From contig JAPFBL010000235.1 in assembly GCA_026182355.1 (NCBI GenBank), forward strand, positions 238,501 to 302,500: a stretch of 64,000 nt of DNA. The letters run 5' to 3'. Shown here piece by piece: positions 32,386 through 44,999 of this stretch; positions within the stretch are counted from its first letter, which is position 1; each line of letters begins with the position of its first letter. This DNA is from Hermatobates lingyangjiaoensis. Its lineage: Eukaryota; Arthropoda; Insecta; Hemiptera; Hermatobatidae. Below the pieces are notes generated by a model that was not told where the DNA came from, searched no databases, and worked only from the letters and a program-made list of their open reading frames with translations. A program made the position numbers and the translations under genes.

Positions 32386-33837
32386 GTAAGTTTTTTTTAT
32401 CCAACTCCAAAAATTTTCAAGAGTACGACTTCAACTACAACATTTTTAGATTTATTTAAAAATTTAGCAAAATTGTTGCTAAAGTTTTTATGTGCGTGCA
32501 ATATATATTGTACTAGATAATGATTACCACACTACAATTACAACAATATCCGAGTTCATAATAAATAAATAAAATATTTTAATAAATTGCAATCTGAAGC
32601 AGTCTACAATCAACGTAATATATGTAATCAATTTTTGTTGTGTTTTTATTTCGTTTTAATGTGGCCATTAGTTTTAAACTGGTAAGGTATTATAAAAATT
32701 AGAGCTAATAAATTTAATTATTTCGTTTCTTATATTATAGCTATAAACATTTAATCAGTTAAGTTAAAACATTAAAATCAATTTTAAATAATTGATCTAC
32801 AACTTTTTTGGGTTAATTTAAAATAATCCAAGTATAATTTAAAATTATTCAAGTTTAAATTAAAATAATCTAATTTCAAATTTAACTTCGGTGTAGTATA
32901 TGTTTTTTTCAAGTTGACAAACTGATTTAAATATAAATTTAAACAATATTTAATTAGACTTAGATAATTTTAATTTAAACTTGGATTACTTTAAATTAAC
33001 CCAAAAGTTTTGTAGAACTATCAAACAAGTTCTTATTATTAGTGCAGATGGAATAATCAAGAATTGTGAGTGTAGACATTTTTTTGTGTTTTCTAGTTGT
33101 AACTTTAAATATATATACATTCTAATTCACTAAATAATCACAGTAACTACATAAATTTTTAGGTGTGTTTTTTTTTTCTTTATCAGTATTGATTGACAAT
33201 GGAATAAAGATTTTGAAGATGCCAACATCCACAAAGAAATGTATTATTTATTAATTATTGTTATTTGTTTTATAATTATAAGATATTTTCATAAGTAAGT
33301 TACGCTTTTACATTTACTTTTAAATTTTTTAGACAATTACATTTGTTAAGTTTTGAATCCTGAAGTTATTTATATAAATAAATAACTAAATAGGTCAGCG
33401 CAAACAGCTTCCTGTAGCTATCCATGCTAACAGTCATAACCTTTCTTTTAATGACTGCTTTACAGTTCAAATAATTAAGCTAGTGACCACTAATGACCGT
33501 AGTTTGACATTAAGAGCGTCTGAGGAGGCCCACATATGGTTATTGGGGGCCCGATCAGATCCTGGTTTAAATCAGAAGAGTTAACTTTTATATGTTATTC
33601 CTTTTATTTTTAACTTATATATATATATATATTTTATTATTATTATTATTATTTCCTTTTTTATAATTTTTAATTTTATAATTTTATCTATTGTTTTTGC
33701 TTTCTCCGTTCTCCGACGTTTAGTGCCTAGCTCCTTTTTTACGCTAGTGCTGCTCTCATCGGTTGACTCTTTATTGCTTCATTCGCGCTCCGTTCTTCGA
33801 CGTGGGGAAATCTCTCTCATTTCGTCCCCTCTTCTAG
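32386..33837. other. Non-coding AT-rich stretch
   Basis: 32780-33010 holds several short alternating inverted matches (AATTTAAAATAATC and complements). 33660-33830 is GC-richer and leads into a terminal repeat with a hammerhead-like core. No gene seen. Confidence 0.35.
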
Positions 33838-33880
33838 TCTACTCCTGATGACGAACAACAGTTCAAAATATTGAATTCTG
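33838..33880 (+). ncRNA. Hammerhead-like hairpin, core base changed
   Basis: CTGATGA at 33844-33850, extra C, GAAC/GTTC stem II (loop AACA), then AAAATATTG where GAAA is expected, so the conserved G is A. Downstream TATTGAATTCTGTAAGTG resembles families B and 23.4 kb. Probably inactive. Confidence 0.4.
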
Positions 33881-34311
33881 TAAGTGTTCTCTTTATTCTT
33901 TTTTCTTTGTCGTGATTTGTGTAATTTAAAGTTATTTATATAAATATAGAGCAGTATTTTATAAAGTAATAATAGAAATTGGGTATTTGAAGAAGTGAAC
34001 TTTCTTATTTTATTTGTATAAACTGTTATATTAATACTTCGTTGAATTGACAACACTGAAATAAATTAACATAGATGGCTTTTAAATTTATTAAAACAAA
34101 AAAAATTAATATTTTATTAGTTGTAATTTAATATAATTTTGATCAATTAAAAAAATATAGTCATAAATCATAAAAACATGTAGTGAATGTGTTTTATTTC
34201 TTCACAAGTTTAAATACGAAGAATAGTAATGGGTGTAGTAAACAAATATACTATCAAATTCATGCATTTCATCATTACGACAGAGGTTAGTATTATTAAT
34301 ATTAAACATAT

Positions 34312-34556
34312 AATCTACAGTCATACCTCGTACATTACTGCCGTCGCTGTCGGACCGGTTTTGGGTGTCACCCATCTTCAACACGAACTGATCTAATGAA
34401 TCCTTCCTATCTGTAATTATATCTGTAAATTTTGATAAACAGATAGGTAGGATTCATTAGATCAGTTCGTGTTGAAGATGGGTGACACCCGAAATCGGTC
34501 CGACAGCTAGGGCAGTAATGTACGAGGTATGACGGTGGATTATATGTTTAATACTA
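34312..34556. mobile_element. Fold-back element, family E
   Basis: Arms of about 100 bp: CAGTCATACCTCGTACATTA ... GTCACCCATCTTCAACACGA and the inverse, around a 60-base centre. The right arm holds GTTGAAGATGGGTGACACCC then GAAATCGGTC, the family E version of the hammerhead-like hairpin (core UUGAAGA). Confidence 0.6.
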
Positions 34557-35189
34557 AATATACTATCTCTAAGTTTTTATATGTTTCTATGTTTATGGCT
34601 TTATAAACCATATGTTTTATGGTTATCAACTACAAAACCATGAACATATAGTGAATATAGTGAATTTAGAGCTCCCATTGTGGAGTAAGGCCGATAATGT
34701 AGCCTACCTTTTACTATAATAGGTGCCCAATAATAAATAAACCACACATCTCGCTCCCTGAACAGCACTAAAAGGTAAAAGCCTATAAATGTGGATATTG
34801 GAAACAGTAACAACAAATTCTATTCAACTTTTCTGTAGCATTTAAACAGAAATTCACTATTTATGTTTTGAGTTATTCATGAGTACAAAAAGTGTTTCTA
34901 ATTGTTCTTCCCTTCTGGTTTGTTAATAATTAAACAACCCAAGACTGTATATGTTGTTTGTTTTTATTCAACTGAAATTTATTCGTAATTAATTAACTAA
35001 ACATTGCTATGGAAATATATTGAAGTTTGATCTACTTCCTGGTGATTTATGGTACAAGTCATATTAATTGAAATATTTAAAAAACTTATTTACTATTATG
35101 TTTTACTTTAAACTATTAACACAATTTCATATATAGTAGATGCTGCTTGATGTAATAACTTTTGTTAACATCAAAAGTGATCGTTATAA

Positions 35190-35346
35190 GTCATTTCACA
35201 ACAACCTTTCCTCTCAACCAAATCCATTTGTACGAATCCTTGATTCCTCCTCACCTTCCCAAAACCCACCAAGACGACTCAAGAGAAAATGGCCCAGGGA
35301 TCTACTATTACAATAATATACTTTACAAAAAAAAAAAAAAAAAAAA
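35190..35346 (+). mobile_element. Jockey-type LINE 3' end with poly-A
   Basis: Reads NNLSSQPNPFVRILDSSSPS, QNPPRRLKRKWPRDLLLQ, stop, then within 20 bases a run of about 22 A. The HPNP/F..I.. and KRKWPRDLL ending parallels the C-terminal end of the other Jockey pieces here. 5'-truncated. Confidence 0.5.
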
Positions 35347-35644
35347 CAAAGCGAGAAGTTGAACCAGTGGGTTTCATTCTTTGCTCATGTGCATCGATGT
35401 CATTGTGTAATCTATTACTACATATGCCTGTTACGCATAATATGCGTAGTTGTATATTTGTAAATAAAGATGATAAAAAAAAACATCAAAAGTGATAAAC
35501 CATTGATAATAACCGAAGAAATAGAAATTGCCATTTTACTGTTTGTGAGCCTAAAGCTGCAGGTGTAGCAAAAAAAAAAAATTGAAATAAATTAAATATA
35601 TAATAAATAATTAAGCTTACTACTGATGCAGTACAATATGTTAT

Positions 35645-35815
35645 TTATTTAGAAAATCGTCCAGTTTTTGTCTGTTTCACATCTTTTCGCAGCAAATCAT
35701 TTATAAATGACTCGACTCGTATTCTTCTGAAGTTTAAATTCAGAAGATCTATTTTGCTCTCCAAGCCATAACATGCAAAGAGTTTCCCATATTTCCTTCT
35801 TTGTTGGAATGCGTC
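35645..35815 (-). CDS. Possible terminal exon or ORF remnant, minus strand
   Basis: Following an AACCAGCAG acceptor-like site, 56 codons are open to a stop at 35645: DAFQQRRKYGKLFACYGLES, KIDLLNLNFRRIRVESFIND, LLRKDVKQTKTGRFSK. Composition is protein-like, Lys/Arg-rich. No family recognised; it could be transposon coding sequence or a last exon. Confidence 0.25.
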   Translation of the reverse strand, partial: DAFQQRRKYGKLFACYGLESKIDLLNLNFRRIRVESFINDLLRKDVKQTKTGRFSK

Positions 35816-36089
35816 CTGCTGGTTGATTACCCTAAACGACCAACGACCAACGATTCTTTCCGCGCACTGTTGTGCACGTTGTATTAGCAGTTCCAGGTCA
35901 CGGACATACTACTGCTGAATTATTGTCCTGCTATGGTTGTGGGGTCAGTAAGTATATGTCTGTACTTTTTTTTTTATTTTTTTATTATGTGGTTCGTCCG
36001 TTTACGTCATTTCGTGGTCGTTTGGTCTCATTGTGTCGTGTCTTGTCAGTCTTTTTCAAGGGTTTGGCCTTCTATTTTAATAACAGCTT

Positions 36090-36560
36090 CTAATGTGGAT
36101 GTGTTTGGGGAATTATTTGGGATAGGCTTTGGATAAGGGGGTTTGGATGGGTTGGAATTTTCGTGTCCTCATTGGTCACCAGTCTACTCGTGAATTGGTC
36201 AATTGTTTCTAACCTGAGGTCTCTTTGAATATCCACATTTCTGGCATACCAAGGTGCCCCAGCCATAAGACGTGCGCATTTATTCTGAACTATCTGTATA
36301 AGTGTTTTATTAGTTCTCGCAGCTTGTAAGCAGGTCGAGCATCCATAAGTCATGCTAGCCCTAATTACCACCTTATAAATGAGGTCCTTTACTACCTGTG
36401 GAGTATTCTTCGACTTCAGGATAGGATACAAATTTGACATTAGTGCCAGACCCAATTTATATCTATTTTTCAGATGGTGTTTGAACGTGAGCCTGCTGTC
36501 AATTATTATTCCTAGGTATTTGGCCTGGGATCTGCAAGGTATTAACTGGCGACTAATAAA
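36090..36560 (-). mobile_element. Jockey-type LINE reverse transcriptase C-terminal part
   Basis: The minus strand encodes MSNLYPILKSKNTPQVVKDL, IYKVVIRASMTYGCSTCLQA, ARTNKTLIQIVQNKCARLMA and GAPWYARNVDIQRDLRLETI, typical of the thumb/C-terminal region of Jockey-clade reverse transcriptases (Y...I.P...YG......A......Q..QN...R......PWY.RN..I..DL). Upstream to 36560 the frame is broken. This copy shows the ancestral, single-copy state of the segment that is repeated 21 times at 52.2-53.8 kb. Confidence 0.8.
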
Positions 36561-36789
36561 GACGGGGGGTGATCACCCTCTGCTTCATCGTCACTGCCTG
36601 CTTTATTCTCCCCAGCCTGTGTCACAGCATCGGAGACGTCATCCTTTGTTAACTTTGCAGCCACCTGGAGGTTATTGTTCATTGCCACCTACTCCTCAAA
36701 AGTCGATTAGAGTTTTATCACTTGGTTTTTCAGTAACAATACCCTCTACTGTTGTAGTTGTAGTGGTACACGAGAAATAACTTTTTCTT

Positions 36790-37086
36790 GAAACAGTTTT
36801 AAATTATTTCTTCCGAAACCTGCTTCCACAGCAAGTCTAACAAATGGCCTCGAATAGATTATATTTATGACCAAAAAAAAGAAAAAAATGTTGGTTTCCT
36901 TTGATGTCTATCTTGAGATGGACTTTGTCTCGAGGTTTGAAAAAAATTGATAACAATAACTGATGAACAGATTACATTAAGCGATGTATTTCTAATCCAT
37001 ATTCATGTTGGGGCAGGCATCAGGAAATTCGATAATATTAACCGTTTGATAACATTATCCGTGATTACATTAAGCGGCGTCCACTG
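36790..37086. mobile_element. Pogo/Tigger-like terminus, decayed
   Basis: The right end, on the minus strand, is CAGTGGACGCCGCTTAATGT next to TA, with repeated TAATATTATCGAAT-type sub-terminal motifs, the style of pogo-like transposons. No left terminus was found. 36790-36870 has a short open frame on the minus strand that might be transposase debris. Confidence 0.4.
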
Positions 37087-37324
37087 TATATAATAATAAT
37101 GCTATAAAATAAAAATAATAATAAACTTGTGTATAGAATGTTTAAGGATAAGTTAGCTTGTTTATTTGTAATGCATATTATAAAACATATTATGCATATT
37201 GTTGGGATTCAATGAGAGTGAGATTGACTCAAGAGATGAACTTTGGGTTTTCAGGAGGTGAATGATCTTCGAGTATTATATACATGCATATTGTTAGTGC
37301 CACAGAGGTTAGTAAATAAGATAT

Positions 37325-37512
37325 CATTATCAACCGTCATACATCGTCTATCGCATCGCTGGTGAAGTCGCCCGACCGGTTTTGCAATGGCTGCATCATT
37401 AATGGGACTAATCATCAATTAGTCCCATTAACGATGCAGCCATTGCGAAACCGGTCGGGCGACTTCACCAGCGATAGAGGAGGTATGACGGTTGATAATG
37501 ATATCTTATCTG
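37325..37512. mobile_element. Fold-back element, family E, near-perfect
   Basis: Arms of about 80 bp (TATCATTATCAACCGTCATA ... ATTAATGGGACTAAT) are nearly perfect complements. Flanks GTGCCACAGAGGTTAGTAAA match 56.3 kb. The right arm holds GCA-GCCAT-TGC then GAAACCGGTCGGG, the family E hairpin core. Confidence 0.65.
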
Positions 37513-38039
37513 TTATAGGTTTCAGGAGATATTATAGAGTTCAGGAGGTGAGGAAGCTATTATTAATTTTGATCTCTTAGTTATAAACTAAAAAAATACT
37601 ATTAACATTTCATATATATTTTTAATTCATGTGTAGATGGGTCGGTATATATAAAATTTTGTAAACAAGCTGTAAATTGTTCTTTTGACGGATGTTTTAC
37701 TATAAAGGAAACTATTAAGTTTCTGCCGCAGTCACTTGTCAGATTGTATTGATCACTTTAAAACAATGCTTACATTTTTGATATAACTGCCAAAATAGAG
37801 ATAGCTAAATTAAGAAAAAGAGGACTTAAGTTCAAAACCAGTGACTTTAATCATACGCTTAGTAAAGTTCAGTTGGAAATTCAACATTATTTTTAATATT
37901 ATAAAAGAAAAATTATCATAATTGTGAAGTATAAAAAGTTAAATTAGTGTGCGTGGTGAAGACATTTTGATTGACAGAAGGGGAAAAAAAGTGATTCGGA
38001 AAAATTTAAAGATGGTAAAGAGATAAAATCATTTTAGTA

Positions 38040-38205
38040 AAATTTTTTGGTGGGGTTGAGTATGCTAAATCTGCACCTCTAGGGAATATTGCTACTCCCT
38101 AGTGGTTTAACATTGGAAGTCTTAAATTTTACTTATCTCAAGTGTATTTAGAATAGGGATTTTTATCGACTACTTGACATCGTACAGACTTGGGATCAAT
38201 GACTA
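38040..38205 (-). mobile_element. SINE fragment
   Basis: Matches the 3' body of the SINE at 26530-26843 (ACATTGGAAGTCTTAAATTT, AGGGATTTTTATCGACTACT, GACATCGTACAGACTTGGG); the tRNA-like head is missing. Confidence 0.6.
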
Positions 38206-38261
38206 GGATTCGATTGGATTGAATTGTAAGCATCAAACCATTAAATAATCATCATATCAAG

Positions 38262-39215
38262 AGCAGACTGAGACACCTGAAATATTGTCATCATGCCGAC
38301 TTATGAAGTATTCAGTGTCAGAAAAACCGAAGCGCTGAAATATTGACATTATATCGACTTATGGGTATTAAGCAGTGTCAGAAAAACCGAAGCACTGAAA
38401 TATTGAAATTATATTGAATAATCAGATAATCAGTGTTAGAAAAACCGAAGCACTGAAATATTGACATAATATCGACTTATGAGGTATTCAGCAGAGTCAA
38501 AAAAGCCGAATCACTGAAATATTGACATCGTATCGGCTTATGAGGTATTCAGCAGTGTCAAAAAAGCCGAAGCACTGAAATATTGACATTATATTGAATA
38601 ATGAGATAATCAGTGTTAGAAAAACCGAAGCACTGAAACATTGACATACTATCGACTTATGAGGTATTCAGCAGTGTCAAAAAAGCCGAATCACTGAAAT
38701 ATTGACATTGTATTGGCTTATGAGGTATTCAGCAGTGTCAAAAAAGCCGAAGCACTGAAATATTGACATTATATCGACTTATGAGGTATTCAGTAGTGTC
38801 AAAAAAACCAAAGCACTGAAATATTGAAATTATATTGATTAATTAGATAATCAGTGTAGAAAAACCGAAGCACTGAAACATTGACATAATATCGACTTAT
38901 GAGGTATTCAGCAGTGCCAGAAAAGCCGAAGGACTAAATTGACATTATATCTACTTATGTGGTATTCAGCAGTGTCAAAAAAGCCGAAGCACTGAAATAT
39001 TGACATTATATCGACTTATGAGGTGTTCAGCAGTGTCAGAAAAACCAAAGCACTGAAATATTGAAATTATATTGATTAATCAGATAATCAATGTCAGAAA
39101 AACCGAAGCACTGAAACATTGACATAATATCGACTTATGAGGTATTCAGCTGTGTCAAAAAAGCCGAAGTACTGAAATATTACATTATATCAACCAATCA
39201 TATAAATAGTGTCGA
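38262..39215. repeat. About 60-bp minisatellite, roughly 16 copies
   Basis: Unit of the form GAAGCACTGAAATATTGACA, TTATATCGACTTATGAGGTA, TTCAGCAGTGTCAGAAAAACC. Two sub-types alternate: GACTTATGAGGTATTCAGCA and GAATAATCAGATAATCAGT, the latter slightly shorter. No open frame crosses it. Confidence 0.9.
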
Positions 39216-40279
39216 AAAAGCTACAATTTGTATGAATTATATGTATGAGAAATACTTAATACCCTAAAATGCGTATGGTTAATGATTCAGAAGCTTGTGA
39301 CTGGGGGAGCAATCGACAATATTTGTTTCATAGAGGTAAAAATTTCATTTAAATGGATATATTTTATACTATTGCTACTTTTCAAATATAAAGATACAAT
39401 AAAAACTTTCCCATTTTATTTAATTGTTAGTTCAATCCTTCATTCTCTCTTGGTGAAATTGTCAATAACATTACTTTTGTATGAATAGTGCCTGTTTTTC
39501 TTTAAAAAAGCGGTTTGTATTCCAATTAGTGCAATTGGTTCTCCAAGCAGACTGATTGATTGCTTTCCCTTTGTCACTTGAGTGTTATATAACAAAGTAT
39601 GATTATTGATTATTTACATCATACTCATAGATAATTAACAAAAACCAATTTAGGTGTACTTAATATTATTGAATTTTCCTTATCAGCAAAGATTGCGGAA
39701 AAAATTGATATTTTGCCTTTTTTTCAAAGCAATTTTGCTGAATTATTCCATCTAGAGGGATGCAATATCCCTGTTGCTTCTCCTACGAGAAATTTTTCGT
39801 TCCGTCAGGCAACTGGTTGATGCATCAGCGCATATTCATGAAATAAAAACTAGATTATGGAGAAAAGTTTAGAGAAAAATAAATAAAATGATTTCATTTT
39901 TGCTTCAATAATCATAGGGGAAGCATTGCTTCCCTTGCTTCTATTGACTTCACGTCTATGGTAATAATATAATACTTTAGAATGTATATGGCAGGATTCA
40001 TTTATCATTGGAAGCTATAAAGCTAGTATATCTGAGCAAAGCCAGGCCCAAGAGTTTGCATTATATATTGTTATACACATGTAGCCTTTTAAAACAGTAT
40101 CATAAATAAACTTCATAAATTTATTTAAGATAATGTCTTTTTCTTTACTATATATGATTAATAGTAGGAAATTTTTGTTAAATTTTCCTCCATTATTTGA
40201 AATAATTTAAAAGCCTAACAAAATTGTCCTTTTCATTGAAATGATTGATGATAGTTCGGGGTGGAGCAGAGTGGGTGTT
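39216..40279. other. Non-coding, unassigned
   Basis: 39700-39960 contains a moderately complex sequence ending in GGGGAAGCATTGCTTCCCTT that looks like transposon debris; class not determined. Confidence 0.3.
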
Positions 40280-40400
40280 TAGATTTAGGGGTTGGCCAAT
40301 CACAAGGCGCCTGCTCAGACTTGAACCAATCAGATTTCCTCTTCCTCTCATGTTCTTGCTTCAAAATATAGAGAGACTTGCAGCACATCTCCAATTCTCT
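40280..40400. promoter_or_regulatory. Twin CCAAT boxes in a locally GC-richer island
   Basis: GGCCAATCACAAGG and AACCAATCAGATTT lie 33 bp apart with AAAATATAGAGAGA some 50 bp downstream, in a stretch clearly richer in GC than its surroundings. Such an arrangement is found in animal promoters. No first exon can be assigned on either strand, so this is only a candidate. Confidence 0.25.
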
Positions 40401-42365
40401 AAATGAAATAGTAATTTTATCCCTTTAAATCAATGATCAAAGAAACCTATAGCTCAATTTATGAATTGACTAGAGCTATATTAAATTCATTCATATCTTT
40501 TTCATGAATTCCCTTAATAAAATAGATAAAATTTTTGATATAATAACTTCAAAATATATATGTTATGTAAATAATTAAGAAAATTTAATCCTGCTATTAA
40601 ATTCAAAACTTATTGATTTAATTAAAAATCAGAAGTTCTTTTTTACACTTATTTAAGTAAATAATTATTTAATTTATGAGCTGTGAAAGCAGTTATTGTA
40701 TGGTATTCACTCGTGATTAGAGAGGCATGTATATTAACATCTTCACCATCAGGAATTATTTAATATTATTACAATAATTATTTAATTCTTTTTAAGCTGT
40801 AAGCAACAATTTTTTTTATGTACTTCTGAATCTACTGAAGATGTTTAAAAATAAAAAAAAGGCATTGATTGATGAATATAAATTTTTTTTTGTTCTATAT
40901 TTTGCTAAATTGAATTATTGCATATAACAATATATAATAGATAATATATATACATATTATATATATGATCACTGATCTATCATCCATTAATGAGATGGAC
41001 AGACTTTTATAAAATCTTATAAAAGTCAGTTACAGTCATATCGGTTGCTGCAAATCTTGCAAAAATCACATGCACAGAACTGACAACAAACTTTTTATCA
41101 CGGAAATTCACAATGAATTCTATTGTTTGTGCCAAAAGAACCCTATACAGAACATATCCATAAATGTAAGTTAGGTTAGGTTGCATTGATCGTCCCTGAA
41201 GAGAGCCCACATAGGTCATAAACTGGCCAACTGTGATATCACAATAGGAAATAGGGCTATTCACCCAGTTACTAGTTCAGTTGAACCATCCCGAGAGAAC
41301 AATAAACTTGATTAGATCCCTGATACCAGTGGATGCTAAATTCTCAAGATTGTCAAAGAAGTATTCTCATAATGTAGTTTTCCTTCTTTTAGCCAAACCA
41401 GGAAATTAACAAAAACTGTGATTTCACAATAAACACATGAAATAAAAATCAACGTCCAAAGCACATTATTATTATTATTATTATTAATACAATTAATACG
41501 GTTTCCAGGGTATTGCCAGGAAATAGGATGTGGTTTTTTAGCGGGTCGGGACCCCCAACCCCACATACCCTAAGCAAGACGTCTTGCTAAGGGATCTGAT
41601 GAACAGATTTTTCCACATCCTACGACGGAAAAAAAAATACAATTAATAATTAAGCATAATTATTATCTATATTTTTAAAATAATTCAAGATCCATGATAA
41701 AATTGTTATTTTAATCATTAAATTAATCAAATAAAATAACTGTTATTTAATTAAATAAATTGTCATTTTTTGTTAATGATTTAATTTCTACAATTACATA
41801 ATTAACGATCGTATTTGCAAACTTTCTTCCTTGATTGGGAAGCTTCTCTGAGTCTACATCTTTCACACTCTTCTTGTATGAATTAGTGAAGGCTTTAAGA
41901 CAAACCTTTTCTCCTTCCTTCAAACAACTCAGTAATATTCCTTCCAGCTTAAAGTCAAACTTTCATAAATAACCTTCTTGACTTTCCTTGTTAAAATAAC
42001 CATAGAGAATTCTAAATAGATTTAATTTAAACAGAAATTGGAGATATTTCTTTAAATAATTCCAAGTTTTCTTTATTAGATATGTATAATCCTCTTTCTT
42101 AGCTCAACAATGCTAGAATAATAATCTTTCATCTTCTCTTCACCTCGTTGGATAACTCTATTTTATATAAATTGTTTATAACTTACTCTTCATCTTTCTT
42201 GGTATAATTGATTTTAAAATTACATTGCAAAACCAATTTTTTTTTTAAAGTAAGTAAACCAATTTTTGACATGTTTTTCAATTTCACATAGAACTTTAGA
42301 AGGAAGGAATAACTAATGCGAAACTTTTTCTGATCTTCGAGCAGTACTAAAAGTTCGTGGATATT
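40401..42365. other. Non-coding, AT-rich
   Basis: 41160-41230 (AAGTTAGGTTAGGTTGCATT and on) matches 31070-31100 and may be an outer piece of the SINE or another short repeat. 41462-41484 is (ATT)n. Remainder unassigned. Confidence 0.35.
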
Positions 42366-42800
42366 GTTAGCCCAATGAGGTTAGTATGATTAATATTAGA
42401 AATAGAATAAAACTTCTTATCTCGTATCCTGCAGTGGGAGATTTCCGACTGGTACCGGGCGGTACCCTAAAAGAGCTGATTTTAGGAGTCGTTTTCAGGG
42501 TTTATATAGCCCACTTCCCATCGCTGTCTTGATTTATTTTACTATTATTAAATTATTTGTTAACAAAACTAACCATGTAATTTGTAATTAACAATGTATT
42601 AACAAATAGATCTAGACAGTGGTGGGAAGTAGGCTATATATAACCTATGATCAGTTCTTATCAGTCAGTTCTTCTGATTTAAGGAGTCTAAAAGACTCCT
42701 TTGATTAGTTCCTTTGAAGATGGGTAACGCCCGAAACCGGTCGGAAAACTCCAACAAGATTATATGAGGTATAAGGGTTATTATTCTCTTTTTAATATTA
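42366..42800. mobile_element. Family E element with long centre
   Basis: Left edge AATATTAGAAATAGAATAAA, right edge its inverse (TTATTCTCTTTTTAATATTA); both sides carry the CCGGTC/CCGACTGG motif and AGTGGGAAGT/ACTTCCCA pieces. The right side holds the best family E hairpin (42709-42748). Confidence 0.55.
42709..42748 (+). ncRNA. Hammerhead-like hairpin, family E
   Basis: TTCCT (stem I), UUGAAGA in place of CUGANGA, extra T, GGGT/GCCC stem II region (loop AAC), GAA, ACCGGT (stem III of two pairs), C, GGAAAA pairing with TTCCT at four of five positions. The first core base is U, not C, so catalysis is doubtful. Confidence 0.4.
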
Positions 42801-42824
42801 AAAATACTAAAAGTGACGATATGT

Positions 42825-43487
42825 ATATGTGGATGATGAAAGTGTGGATAATGTAAGTGTGTATGATGTAAGGGTGGATGATGTAAGTGTGTGTAACGTA
42901 AGAGTGGGTGAAGTAAGTGTGGATAATGTAAGTAATGATAATGTAAGTGTATAAGATGTAAGGGTGGATGATTTAAGTGTGGATAACGTAAGAGTAGATA
43001 ATGTAAGTGTAGGTAATATAAGTTGGGATAATGTAAGGTTGGACGATGTAAGTGTGAAAAATATAAGTTGGGTGATGTAACTGTGGATGATGTAAGTGCG
43101 GGTAATGTAACTGTGAGTGATGTAAGTATGGATAATGTAAGTGTGAGTGATGTAAGTGTGGATAATATAAGTGTGGGTGATGTAAGTGTGGATGATGTAA
43201 GTATGGATTATGTAAGTGTAAGTGTGGGTAATTTATGTTCGTATAATGTAAGTGTGGGTGATGTAAGTGTAAGTATGGGTAATGTAAGCGCGTATAATGT
43301 AAGTGTGGGTAATGTAAGTGCATATAATGTAAGTGTGGATTATGTAAGTGTAAGTGTGGGTAATGTAAGTGCATATAATGTAAGTGTGGATTATGTAAGT
43401 GTAAGTGTGGGTAATGTAAGTGCATATAATGTAAGTGTGGATTATGTAAGTGTAAGTGTGGGTAATGTAAGTATGGGTGGTGGGTAA
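42825..43487. repeat. 15-bp tandem repeat, about 44 units
   Basis: Units of GTAAGTGTGGATGAT and variants (GTAAGTGTGGGTAAT). Because the unit is a multiple of 3, long frames stay open on both strands: (V-S-V-x-D/N)n on plus (43068-43487) and (H-L-H-Y-P)n on minus (42973-43425). With no promoter, splice site or start context I regard these as repeat artefacts. Confidence 0.9.
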
Positions 43488-44084
43488 AATCTTTTAGAGT
43501 ATTAATAATATTTGTAGCATTTTTTTCTTGAATTATTGAAAAATATAGTAAACCTACTGGATAATTCTGTAAAATAAGGTAATTTTATTATTGCTTTGTA
43601 CTATACAGTTTGTTTCAAAGTTCATAAAAAAATTTACAAATAATTCATTAGTTTAGATCGATTTGTCCATTTAAGCTATCTTTCAGCAGTAGTACTAATT
43701 AATAATTTCTGCCTTCACCTGGATAAATACTTTTTATAACTTGCAATCCTAAATCAAACTTGACTTAAACTGAATGTTTTCGTGATGAATTATTATTAAC
43801 TGAGTTTATTTAGTTTTTAACTGTGATTGAGGTCTGCTCGTTGTTTCTTTGCAGCTCTTATTTTTAAGTCCGACTGCTCTACCTTGAAGAGTTTCTGAAC
43901 TTTTTTACTATCACACTATTAGTTTCTAGTATAATATTACAATCTTCAAAGTTTCAATTGAATTTATTTTTTGTTAATTTTAAGGTTCAAAGAACATTTT
44001 TTTGTTTAAAGATTTTTTTGTTGCTGGGTATCGTTTAAAATTTATAACATAAACTTTCAAAAAATTCACGCATATTGTTAATAC
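43488..44084. other. Non-coding, AT-rich
   Basis: Nothing recognised. Confidence 0.4.
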
Positions 44085-44290
44085 GAGTGAGTTTAGTATT
44101 AAATAGAATAAACCTATCTTCGAAAGGAACTGATCCAAGGAGTCGTTAAACCTGCCTATAAGTAGATTATATAACACTGATAACGACTCCTTGGATCAGT
44201 TCTTTTCGAAGATGGTTAACGCTTGAAACAGGTAGGAAAACTCCAGCAGCAGTATACGAGGTAAGACGATTTATTCTATTTTTAATATTA
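44085..44290. mobile_element. Fold-back element, family E
   Basis: Arms ATTAAATAGAATAAACC ... TTCGAAAGGAACTGATCCAA and inverse around a short centre. The right arm holds TTTTCGAAGATGGTTAACGC then TTGAAACAGGTAGG, a further diverged family E hairpin. Confidence 0.6.
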
Positions 44291-44999
44291 ATCTCAAAGA
44301 ATTGGAAAGAAAGGTGATGCAATATATCCTTTTTAAATGGAATGACATTATTAGATGATACCGTCGTATCAACTGGTTTCAGACGATGCCCATCTTCAAG
44401 TGGAACAATATACATGTATTTAAATAGAATTGATTGTCAATTATTTTTGAAAAAAAAAAGATCCAAAACTGACGGGTGAGTGATATAGTCTTAAAGTTTA
44501 TAAAAATATTTTGTCTTTTTGAAGAATTATAAATGAAAATTGTTATTAAACATTTTTTATTTATATAACGAAATTCAGATATCACTAAGTCAATAAAATA
44601 TATCTGAACTGATTTAATTCTATTAAGGATATAGGTCTGGGAAATTGAGATAATACTTTTTTTGAAGTATTATACTTTTTAATATTAGTTTTACATAATA
44701 TTTTTATAAAATTATTATTTTGTAAATAATAATAAATTTGTTATTAGTTTTCAAAGTTTTAACATTAAACCACTTTAATTTTAACATATGTATGAATTAT
44801 AGATTATGGGAAAGAAATGACTTCAGTTCTTCAGCAATTTTATAAAATGCATTACTTCTGCAATCTGTTATGGTGTGGTATTTAATCATATTGGGAAATT
44901 TCAAAAATACTATACATATTTAAATCATTCCTGTAACTATTTGCAGGAAATAATCTTATGATAGAAACTTTAGATTGATTACCAACGCCAACACTTGTA
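44291..44999. other. Non-coding with one terminal-repeat edge
   Basis: 44858-44905 (TGCAATCTGTTATGGTGTGG) matches the outer edge of family F. Otherwise AT-rich. Confidence 0.35.

Noticed and set aside
41162..41176. (TTAGG)-like words suggesting an interstitial telomere repeat
   Set aside because: Only two to three imperfect units, shared with a short repeat at 31.07 kb; not a telomeric array.
42973..43487. Long frames on both strands (150 and 139 codons)
   Set aside because: Explained fully by a 15-bp tandem repeat; no start context, no neighbouring exons.
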